Of a stretch of DNA of 22,211 nt, positions 6,786-13,822 are shown one piece after another. The position numbers and the translations under genes were made by a program. How positions within the stretch are numbered: the first letter of the stretch is position 1; each line of letters starts with the position of its first letter. Below the pieces are notes generated by a model. The model saw only the letters and a list, made by a program, of their open reading frames with translations, was not told the DNA's origin and did no database searches. The DNA comes from an uncultured Acetatifactor sp. (GTDB taxonomy: Bacteria > Bacillota > Clostridia > Lachnospirales > Lachnospiraceae). Location of the stretch: positions 1-22,211 of the forward strand of contig NZ_CAJUCP010000080.1 in NCBI RefSeq assembly GCF_910585425.1. The letters run 5' to 3'.

Positions 6786-8816
6786 ATGATAAGCAGAAAG
6801 CCAGTGTTTTCAAATACGTTTGCAGTCATAAGCTTTCTGGGATTGCTGATTTTGATCATGACGATTGGTTCGCCTGTCACGACGGGGGAGGGCCTTTCGT
6901 TTTTTCTGTATCTGGTATTTTCAGTGCTGGCTCCGGGGATGGCTGTGTTTCGGCTGTTCCGCATTCCGCAGACAGACGCCATGGAGGAGGTTCTGTGTGG
7001 CTTTGGCTTTGGCTATGTGTCGGTGATAGCACAGTATTTTCTCCTGGCCTCTTTAAAATGGCTTCCCTTTTTCCCTTATCTACAGGCGATTGTTGCGCTC
7101 TGTTCGGTCGGTTATCTTGTCCTGTCTTCAAAAAAAGCCCCAGAGATTTTCAGATGGAAAGAGTGGTGTCTGTTGGCGGTTCTGATATCCGTGGTATTCG
7201 GGATTCGGTATGTGACATATTATGGCAGGAATATGCTGCCCTCACCGGAGCAGGATGTGGTTTTCCCGACCCAGGACATCCTCTTTTATGTAGGAAATGC
7301 CATCAGCGCGAAAAAGGGATTTCCGTTGGAGGAGTTTCGGTTTTCAGGGCAGATTTTCAAATATCATTATTTCGGCAGCATTTTCCTCGGGGCAACGTCC
7401 ATTCTTACCGGCATCCACACGCTGAAGCTGGAACTATGCCTGCAGTGGTTGCTGCCGATGATTCAGGTGGCTTCCTTCGCCTATATGCTGATGCGCCGCA
7501 TGAAGATTCACCGGAATCTGCGGATTGTGGGGATGTGCGCGCTTCTGTTTACCGCGGGCAGGGAACTGCTGGTATATGTGGCATATCAGCATATCATGTA
7601 CGTATCTCCGTTTGGATTTGACATAGGGCTGGCCATGGGAATCCTGTTTGTATTTTATCTGTATATCCAGCAGGGCCTGCAGAAATTTCATTTCGGCGTT
7701 TTTGCGGCTTCCCTATTGAGCTTCTTTGCCTGTGAGGGCAGTAAAGCGCCCATCGCGGTGGTTTTGCTGTTTTTCGTAGGATGTATGTGTCTGATGTGGC
7801 TGCTTTCTTCCGGAAGAAGAGCATGGGCCTTTTTATACGGACTGCCTTTGGTGGCAATCTTCTGTGCAGTCTTCTTTGGTTTTGTTTCAGACGGCCTGAG
7901 TACGGTGACGACAAACGTGACAGGACTGCGCTTTGATTTGACAGGGCATCTCTATGAGAGCGGCCTTGGAAAGGTTTATTTCGCTCTGACCGCCAGAGGG
8001 GTTCCGGGATTGGCCGGAAAGCTTGCGGTCCTGCTGATGTATTTTCTGGGCTGCAATATGGCGGCCTATGGTCTCCTGTGTCTGTCAGCCGCGGCGTCGA
8101 TTCGTAGGAAGAAGGTGCCTTTGCTTTCATTTGAGGGCTGTCTGCTGTCAGTGGTGGGCTTTGGGCTCCTCCTTACATTGCTTACGAAACAGCAGGGAAA
8201 TTCGCAGATGTACTTTGCGATGACATCCTTTCCGCTGGCAGTGATCTTATCCATGAGGCTGTGGAGTCTTTTGCAGATAGGACGGGAAAAAGGGAGCGGA
8301 AAACCGTTCATTTGCGCTGCGGCCATTCTATTGCTTTCCGGCGTGATAAGCTTCGTGCATATTCTGGCGCCGTCTTTCGCGGAGGGAAGGGAGAAGCTGG
8401 CAGGGAAAAGCGCCTGTGGACAGATGAGCAACAGCCTTTCCTATCTGGAATCGGAAGCATATGGATGGGTGCGGGACATGACGCCGGAGAACGCCGTCTG
8501 CGTGACGAACGCGGTTCTGGAGGACGCCCAGTTCGAGAGCTTTGTCATAGGCGTGTGCACGGAAAGGCAGATGTATATGGAAGGATGGCGCTATGTGGCG
8601 GGATATCTGACTGATGAGGCAATCAGCGGGCGAAGGAATCTGGTCAGGTCCTTTTTTGAAGGGGATGAGGCCGCAAGGGAAGCGATTCTGGACGCGGGAG
8701 TAGGGTATGTGGTGTGGGTGAAGCGCTACAGCGGGGGAGAAGGGGCGGAGGCATGCTTTTCCGGAAATAAGGTATTTGAAAATCCGGCTGTTTCCATATA
8801 TGAAATATCCAGGTGA
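6786..8816 (+). CDS. Polytopic membrane protein, putative GT-C-type glycosyltransferase
   Basis: The protein has 676 residues, with roughly 13-16 predicted membrane segments up to about residue 525, then a soluble domain of about 150 residues. After the fifth segment there is a polar loop with EQDVVFPTQDILFYVGNA (Asp164 in QDI) and then FKYHYFG. GT-C glycosyltransferases, which use polyprenyl-phosphate sugars, carry catalytic acidic residues in such an early outside loop. The C-terminal part (WVRDMTPENAVCVTNA ... YMEGWRYVAGYL ... GVGYVVWVKRY) resembles the soluble end seen in membrane glycosyltransferases. Family membership is inferred from topology and these motifs only. It shares an operon with the next gene, 33 nt apart, which points to cell-surface glycosylation. 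Confidence 0.6.
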   Translation: MISRKPVFSNTFAVISFLGLLILIMTIGSPVTTGEGLSFFLYLVFSVLAPGMAVFRLFRIPQTDAMEEVLCGFGFGYVSVIAQYFLLASLKWLPFFPYLQAIVALCSVGYLVLSSKKAPEIFRWKEWCLLAVLISVVFGIRYVTYYGRNMLPSPEQDVVFPTQDILFYVGNAISAKKGFPLEEFRFSGQIFKYHYFGSIFLGATSILTGIHTLKLELCLQWLLPMIQVASFAYMLMRRMKIHRNLRIVGMCALLFTAGRELLVYVAYQHIMYVSPFGFDIGLAMGILFVFYLYIQQGLQKFHFGVFAASLLSFFACEGSKAPIAVVLLFFVGCMCLMWLLSSGRRAWAFLYGLPLVAIFCAVFFGFVSDGLSTVTTNVTGLRFDLTGHLYESGLGKVYFALTARGVPGLAGKLAVLLMYFLGCNMAAYGLLCLSAAASIRRKKVPLLSFEGCLLSVVGFGLLLTLLTKQQGNSQMYFAMTSFPLAVILSMRLWSLLQIGREKGSGKPFICAAAILLLSGVISFVHILAPSFAEGREKLAGKSACGQMSNSLSYLESEAYGWVRDMTPENAVCVTNAVLEDAQFESFVIGVCTERQMYMEGWRYVAGYLTDEAISGRRNLVRSFFEGDEAAREAILDAGVGYVVWVKRYSGGEGAEACFSGNKVFENPAVSIYEISR

Positions 8817-8849
8817 CGGTTCGGGAATTTGCAGAGGAGGCAAAAAGCT

Positions 8850-10529
8850 GTGGGGAAATTGCGGATGGAACTATCGGATTTTTTGAAATGCAGGGTTTAC
8901 AGCGTGATGTTTGGCTTGATGGCGGCGTGCGGCTATGGCTTTGCAGTCACCCATTATTCTATCGGAATGGACGATACAGCCATTCCTCTGTATTTTGAAG
9001 AGGGCGTTGCGCCATATGTGGGTAGATGGAGCATGTTCGTGATCAATCGGATATTCCATATGCATATAAGCGATTTTGCGCCATGGATGGTGGAACTGCT
9101 GAGCGTGCTGATTTTGACGGTATCGGTTACCTTGTGGTGCGTCCTGTGGAAACGGATCTGCGAGCCGAAAGTGACGCTGCCCACCTGGTGCTATCTTTTC
9201 GTTGCCGGAATTTTTCTTACATGCCCTCTAATCAGCGAGGTCTTCATCTTTTATCTTCACAATGGCGTCTGCACCGGCTATGGCCTGACTGCGCTGGCCC
9301 TGCTCTGTCTGCTGGAAAGCCTCTCTGCTGGAAAGGGGAAGAGGCGGCAGGCCTGGGATATCCTTCTTTCGGCAATATTTTTGACTATTGCGGTGGGATT
9401 CTATGAATCCTTCATGATCGTCTATGTGATAGGGGGAATCATGGCCTTTTTCCTGATCAGGAGGATCCATGGCAGAGAATCGAAAGAGGAGGGGTATTCG
9501 CCCCGGGTGCTGCTCTGGATACGGAACGGGTTCCTTTCCTGCGCAGGGAGCCTGCTTGCGCGGACAATCATATTGGCTTTACTGGGGAGAATATATCATC
9601 TGGAGACGCTGGAAAAATATGATGTATTGTATCGTTCTTTATTTGGGGATAATTTCCGGGTAGAGGGGGAGCTGATTATGAACCTGAAACGGTTCTGGAT
9701 GATGTATTATGTACATGGAGTCGTATATTTTCCGATTACGGTGCTGGTCATTGCGCTTGCGGGGATTGTGATATATTCTCTTTACTATTGTATCAGGAAG
9801 AAAGACATCATGCTTTTCCTCTGTAGCCTGATAATCGTGATCCTTCCGGTTCTGATGAGCGTCATAGAGGGAATCCCCACGCATTACCGCTCCAGCCAAT
9901 ATGTGCCCCTGGTGGGGGCGTTTGCCGTGCTGTTGATCATGCTGGAGCTGGAACGGCGCGGGAGATGGCTGAAGGGAATCGGCTATACCGCGCTGGCCAT
10001 ATTGATTTTCAACCAGTGCGCGGACATGAATAAATGGTTTTACGTGGATTACCTGAAATATCAGGATGCGGCCGGTGTCATGAAGCAGGTGGCGCAGGAT
10101 ATACAGGCAGGATTCGATTCCCGGAAGCCTGTGGCGATCAAAGGGGCCTACAGAGTTCCGTATGAGATAGCAAAGGACGCGTATTGCAGCTTTTCCTCCC
10201 CAGAGTACAGATTGATATGCCTGCTGACAGATCCAATCGACCCTCATCTGAAGGAAAAATACTATGCCGAAAACGGGCAGGGGTATATATTTGCGGAAGC
10301 GCCTATCGTATCCACGCTGCAGTGGGGCATCACGGCATTTGACGGAACCTGCGGACAGTTGATTGAATTCTGGAAAATGCACGGATATTCTTTCAGATGC
10401 GTGACGGATCCGGAGACGATAGCGGAGGCGGAGCGTATCATGCGGGATGAAAATATGCCGGGCTATCCGCAGAAGGGATATATCAGGGAAGAGGATGACT
10501 ACATTATAGTCAACCTGGAGCACAGGTGA
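8850..10529 (+). CDS. GtrII-like glucosyltransferase domain membrane protein
   Basis: A polytopic membrane protein of about 559 residues. The N-terminal region, with YGFAVTHYSIGMDDTA, FEEGVAPYVGRW and CPLISEVFIFYLHNG, matches the Glucos_trans_II (GtrII) family, whose founder adds glucose to O-antigen from a lipid carrier. About ten membrane segments are followed by a soluble tail of about 130 residues. I chose GTG 8850 because AGAGGAGG at 8833-8840 lies 9 nt before it. A TTG at 8829 precedes that ribosome site and ATG 8865 is a later alternative. The gene is 33 nt after the preceding membrane gene and probably cotranscribed, so the two may act in one surface-modification step. The acceptor is unknown. 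Confidence 0.75.
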   Translation: MGKLRMELSDFLKCRVYSVMFGLMAACGYGFAVTHYSIGMDDTAIPLYFEEGVAPYVGRWSMFVINRIFHMHISDFAPWMVELLSVLILTVSVTLWCVLWKRICEPKVTLPTWCYLFVAGIFLTCPLISEVFIFYLHNGVCTGYGLTALALLCLLESLSAGKGKRRQAWDILLSAIFLTIAVGFYESFMIVYVIGGIMAFFLIRRIHGRESKEEGYSPRVLLWIRNGFLSCAGSLLARTIILALLGRIYHLETLEKYDVLYRSLFGDNFRVEGELIMNLKRFWMMYYVHGVVYFPITVLVIALAGIVIYSLYYCIRKKDIMLFLCSLIIVILPVLMSVIEGIPTHYRSSQYVPLVGAFAVLLIMLELERRGRWLKGIGYTALAILIFNQCADMNKWFYVDYLKYQDAAGVMKQVAQDIQAGFDSRKPVAIKGAYRVPYEIAKDAYCSFSSPEYRLICLLTDPIDPHLKEKYYAENGQGYIFAEAPIVSTLQWGITAFDGTCGQLIEFWKMHGYSFRCVTDPETIAEAERIMRDENMPGYPQKGYIREEDDYIIVNLEHR

Positions 10530-10574
10530 GCGATTCTGCCAAAATCCGAAGTCAAAATCCGAAAAAGAAAGGAA

Positions 10575-10603
10575 TTGCTTTTTTGTGCATTCTTTAGTAT
10601 AAT
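10575..10603 (+). promoter_or_regulatory. Sigma-A promoter of the nucleoside salvage group
   Basis: TTGCTT at 10575-10580, a 17-bp spacer, and TATAAT at 10598-10603. The leader that follows is about 55 nt and AT-rich; I see no riboswitch in it. A short direct repeat CAAAATCCGA lies just upstream (about 10539-10563). Confidence 0.75.
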
Positions 10604-10668
10604 GATTTTATTAATTTTTTCTAAAAAAACGGAAATACTCATACGGACAGTGAAAAAGGAGGACAGCC

Positions 10669-11502
10669 ATGGGGCAGGTATACGAGAAGCTGATGCGGTG
10701 CTATGAGGATGTCAGGAAGCGGACGGCCTTTGTCCCGAAGGTGGCTGTGGTGCTGGGATCCGGACTGGGGGACTACGCGGAGGACATCCGGGTGGAATAT
10801 GAGCTTCCCTACAGCGAGATAGAGGGATTCCCGGTATCTACGGTGCCGGGGCATGCCGGAAAGTTCATCTTCGGATATATCGACCAGGTTCCCGTGGCCT
10901 GCATGAAGGGACGGGTGCATTATTATGAGGGCTATCCTGTCAGCGATGTGGTGCTGCCCGTCAGGCTGCTGAAGCTGATGGGGGCGGAGATCCTGTTCCT
11001 GACGAACGCGGCGGGGGGCGTGAACACTTCCTTCCATGCGGGGGATTTGATGCTGATCAGAGACCATATCTCCGCATTTGCGCCCAACCCTCTGATCGGC
11101 CCGAATATAGACGAGCTGGGCACCCGCTTCCCGGACATGAGCAGGGTATATGACAGAGAGCTGCAGAAGCTGATTGCTGGGAGGGCGAAGGAGAACCATA
11201 TCTATCTGCAGGAGGGCGTGTACGCTCAGATGACAGGGCCGTCTTACGAATCCCCCGCGGAAATCCGGATGCTGCGGATGCTGGGCTGCGACGCGGTGGG
11301 GATGAGCACGGTGGTGGAGGCCATCGCCGCCAATCACATGGGCATGAGGATATGCGGCGTATCCTGCATCAGTAATCTGGCTGCCGGCATGTCGGAGAAT
11401 CCGCTCAGCCATAAGGAGGTGCAGGAGGCGGCGGACATGGCCGCGCCCAACTTCAAGAGGCTGGTGACAGAGGCCGTGAAGGGCATGGCGGCTTTGACAT
11501 AG
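10669..11502 (+). CDS. punA: Purine nucleoside phosphorylase, type I (trimeric)
   Basis: The enzyme splits purine nucleosides with phosphate into free base and ribose-1-phosphate. Its 277 residues fit the trimeric PNP/MTAP family. Visible active-site parts are the phosphate loop GSGLGD at 30-35, His62 in VPGHAGKF, GRVHYYEG at 81-88, MTGPSYESPAE with Glu194, VGMST with Met212, and SCISNLAAG with Asn236. The Glu and Asn pair is the signature for 6-oxopurines (inosine, guanosine), as in the human enzyme. The ribosome site AAGGAGG precedes ATG 10669. The gene leads a group with cytidine deaminase and a purine permease, so it likely feeds salvaged bases to that pathway. Confidence 0.95.
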   Translation: MGQVYEKLMRCYEDVRKRTAFVPKVAVVLGSGLGDYAEDIRVEYELPYSEIEGFPVSTVPGHAGKFIFGYIDQVPVACMKGRVHYYEGYPVSDVVLPVRLLKLMGAEILFLTNAAGGVNTSFHAGDLMLIRDHISAFAPNPLIGPNIDELGTRFPDMSRVYDRELQKLIAGRAKENHIYLQEGVYAQMTGPSYESPAEIRMLRMLGCDAVGMSTVVEAIAANHMGMRICGVSCISNLAAGMSENPLSHKEVQEAADMAAPNFKRLVTEAVKGMAALT

Positions 11503-11646
11503 GCTCCGGCGGGCAGGATGACGGAGGAAAATAGAGGAAAACGGAACGCGGCACAGGGTTCGGATGACCGGAGATCGGGCGGGATGTATGGCCTGGGAAG
11601 ACGGATACAGGAAGCCGCGCAGGATTTGGGATAGGAGATTTGGCAT

Positions 11647-12069
11647 ATGGAAGCGGAATTTGACATTGTAGGCCTGGTGAGGGCGGCATTGGAGGCAAGG
11701 GACAGGGCCTATACGCCCTACTCTCATTATGCGGTAGGCGCGGCGCTGCTGACTGCGGAGGGCGACATCTATCAGGGCGGCAACATCGAGAACGCCTCCT
11801 ACGGCGCCACCAACTGCGCGGAGCGGACTGCTATCTTCAAGGCGGTCAGCGAGGGCAGGCGGCGGTTCCGGGCCATCGCCATCGCCGGGGGCATGGAAGG
11901 GCAGGAGCCTGTGGACTACGCCTATCCCTGCGGCATCTGCAGGCAGGTCATGAAGGAGTTCGCAGGAGAGGATTTCCGGATCATTGTGGCGAAAAGCGCC
12001 GCGGATTACAGGATGTATACGCTGGAGGAGCTGCTTCCCCACGGGTTCGGGGGGAGCTCTATCCGGTAA
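11647..12069 (+). CDS. cdd: Cytidine deaminase
   Basis: The enzyme deaminates cytidine and deoxycytidine to uridine forms in pyrimidine salvage. The 140-residue protein has the complete zinc site of the small tetrameric type: Cys57 and catalytic Glu59 in NCAERTA, and Cys95 and Cys98 in PCGICRQ. The nucleoside-binding NIENAS sits at 46-51. AGGAG at 11633-11637 lies 9 nt before the ATG. It follows punA after 144 nt with no promoter or terminator that I can see, so cotranscription is likely. The gap holds only a weak 38-codon reading frame. Confidence 0.95.
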   Translation: MEAEFDIVGLVRAALEARDRAYTPYSHYAVGAALLTAEGDIYQGGNIENASYGATNCAERTAIFKAVSEGRRRFRAIAIAGGMEGQEPVDYAYPCGICRQVMKEFAGEDFRIIVAKSAADYRMYTLEELLPHGFGGSSIR

Positions 12070-12075
12070 TCCCTG

Positions 12076-12139
12076 GTTTGTAGAGCGTATTGTACCAAAT
12101 GCATACGCTTCACAAATAGAAGAGCCGCGTTGCGGTTCT
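12076..12139 (+). promoter_or_regulatory. Two stacked hairpins in the permease leader
   Basis: Hairpin 1 has 15-nt arms 12076-12090 and 12103-12117 (12 Watson-Crick pairs, 2 wobbles, one mismatch) and a 12-nt loop. Hairpin 2 has arms AGAGCCGC/GCGGTTCT at 12121-12128 and 12132-12139 with a 3-nt loop. Neither is followed by a T-run, so they are not ordinary terminators. I looked for a purine riboswitch core and did not find one. Confidence 0.5.
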
Positions 12140-12180
12140 GAATCATTCTCTAATTCAAATCTACATAGGAGGGAGAAAAA

Positions 12181-13548
12181 ATGTTAGAGAAACTATTTAA
12201 GCTCAAGGAAAACGGCACGAGCGTGAAAGTCGAGGTCATGGCCGGTATCACCACCTTTATGACCATGGCGTACATCCTGGCCGTGAATCCGAACATCCTT
12301 TCCGCATCGGGAATGGATGCGAATGCAGTTCTTCTTGCAACGGCGCTGGCATCATTCCTGGGAACCGTATTGATGGCCCTTTTAGCCAACTATCCGTTTG
12401 CACTGGCCCCCGGAATGGGGCTCAACGCGTATTTTGCCTATACCGTGGTACTGAATTACGGGTATTCCTGGCAGATCGCATTGATGGCAGTGTTCGTGGA
12501 GGGATTGATCTTCATCGTGCTTTCCGTGACGAATGTAAGGGAAGCCATCTTCAATGCCATTCCCATGACGCTGAAGTCCGCGGTGAGCGCCGGTATCGGC
12601 CTGTTCATTGCCTTCATTGGCCTTCAGAACGCCAAGATTGTGGTGAACAATGATTCCACGCTGGTTTCCTATCAGAATTTCAAGACGGATTTCAGCTCTG
12701 TGGGCATGGGAGCGCTCCTGGCCCTGATCGGAGTCCTGATCACCGGCTATCTTCTGATTAAAAAGGTGAAGGGCGGCATTCTGTTCGGCATCCTGATCAC
12801 ATGGGTCCTGGGGATTCTGTGCGAACTGGTTGGAATATATAAGCCCAATCCCGAGCTGGGAATGTATTCCGTGATTCCCACGGCGTTTGTTTCCTTTGAC
12901 TTTTCAGCCCTTGGGAATACTTTCGGCCAGGTCTTCAAGGCTGACTTCGGGGCGCTGAAGAGCATCACGGAATTCTTTGTGGTCATCTTTGCGTTCCTGT
13001 TTGTGGATATCTTTGATACATTGGGAACCCTGATCGGCGTTTCCTCCAAGGCGAATATGCTGGACAAGGACGGCAAGCTTCCCAGGATCAAGGGAGCGCT
13101 CCTGGCAGATGCCATTGCCACAAGCGCCGGCGCGGTTCTTGGAACTTCCACCACCACCACTTTTGTGGAGAGCGCCTCCGGTGTGACCGAGGGCGGAAGG
13201 ACAGGCCTGACAGCGGTGGTGACCGGTCTGCTGTTCCTGCTTTCCGTGATCTTCTCGCCGCTGTTCCTCACGATTCCTTCTTTCGCCACCGCTCCCGCGC
13301 TTATCATAGTCGGATTTTATATGATAGCATCCGTGGCAAAGATTGACTGGGAGAACATGCTGGAAGCCATTCCCGCGTTCCTGTGCATCCTCTCCATGCC
13401 TTTGATGTACAGCATATCCGAAGGAATCGCGGTGGGCGTGATTTCCTGGACGATTCTGCATCTCTGCACAGGCAAGTCGAAAGGGAAGGTAAGCGTTCTG
13501 ATGTATGTCCTGACAGTGCTGTTTATTCTGAAATATATCTTCCTGTAA
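12181..13548 (+). CDS. NCS2-family purine base permease (AzgA/PbuG-like)
   Basis: A 455-residue membrane transporter with about 12 hydrophobic segments. It imports a nucleobase by proton symport; the AzgA/PbuG branch takes adenine, hypoxanthine or guanine. Family signatures are VEVMAGITTFMTMAYILAVN near the start, APGMGLNAYFAY, VDIFDTLGTLIGV and the small-residue run GTSTTTTFVESASGVTEGGR. Exact substrate cannot be read from sequence. AGGAGGGAG just before ATG 12181 is a strong ribosome site. The gene follows punA and cdd after a 111-nt leader with two hairpins, so uptake and salvage are grouped. A UUCG hairpin follows the stop codon. Confidence 0.92.
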   Translation: MLEKLFKLKENGTSVKVEVMAGITTFMTMAYILAVNPNILSASGMDANAVLLATALASFLGTVLMALLANYPFALAPGMGLNAYFAYTVVLNYGYSWQIALMAVFVEGLIFIVLSVTNVREAIFNAIPMTLKSAVSAGIGLFIAFIGLQNAKIVVNNDSTLVSYQNFKTDFSSVGMGALLALIGVLITGYLLIKKVKGGILFGILITWVLGILCELVGIYKPNPELGMYSVIPTAFVSFDFSALGNTFGQVFKADFGALKSITEFFVVIFAFLFVDIFDTLGTLIGVSSKANMLDKDGKLPRIKGALLADAIATSAGAVLGTSTTTTFVESASGVTEGGRTGLTAVVTGLLFLLSVIFSPLFLTIPSFATAPALIIVGFYMIASVAKIDWENMLEAIPAFLCILSMPLMYSISEGIAVGVISWTILHLCTGKSKGKVSVLMYVLTVLFILKYIFL

Positions 13549-13572
13549 GACGGTGCTGTAATGCTTTGCGGT

Positions 13573-13602
13573 ACGGCGGGCAGCCTTCGGGCTGCTCGTC
13601 GT
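13573..13602 (+). terminator. UUCG hairpin after the purine permease gene
   Basis: A 13-bp stem, ACGGCGGGCAGCC paired with GGCTGCTCGTCGT (two wobbles), closes a TTCG tetraloop. It begins 24 nt after the stop. The T-run is weak (GAATTTATA), and those bases also open structured repeat A. Confidence 0.5.
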
Positions 13603-13603
13603 T

Positions 13604-13713
13604 GAATTTATACTGCTTAACGATTTCACTTGCCGTGAAACCGGACTGCATAACGCTGACAGGTTCATTCACATGATTACATTAGGCAGCATTCAGCGTT
13701 ATGCAGTATATAC
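13604..13713 (+). repeat. Structured intergenic repeat, copy A
   Basis: This copy begins GAATTTATACTGC and ends AGTATATAC. The main stem is a perfect 15-bp pairing of 13645-13659 with 13693-13707 around a 33-nt loop. An outer segment, TATACTGCTTAACG (13609-13622), could instead pair with 13697-13710 at 13 of 14 positions, so two folds compete for one 3' arm. A small TTTCAC/GTGAAA hairpin sits between the two 5' arms. It aligns without gaps to copy B at 21744. It lies between the permease and the MutS-like gene. I do not recognise it as a known RNA or element. Confidence 0.75.
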
Positions 13714-13822
13714 CCGCGGCGGCTGGAACCTGCCGTTGGAATGCTGTTCTTCCAGGTGACCCGGCCTGTAGGCGGAAAGCAGCGGACAGAGTCGGGTAAA
13801 GATAAGAAGGGCGAAAATAAAT

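Noticed and set aside
11518..11634. 38-residue reading frame between punA and cdd
   Set aside because: It has only a poor ribosome site, low-complexity charged composition and no recognisable family. It may be coding but cannot be supported from sequence alone.
12070..12180. Purine riboswitch before the permease
   Set aside because: The conserved aptamer core and paired loops of the guanine/adenine class are not present.
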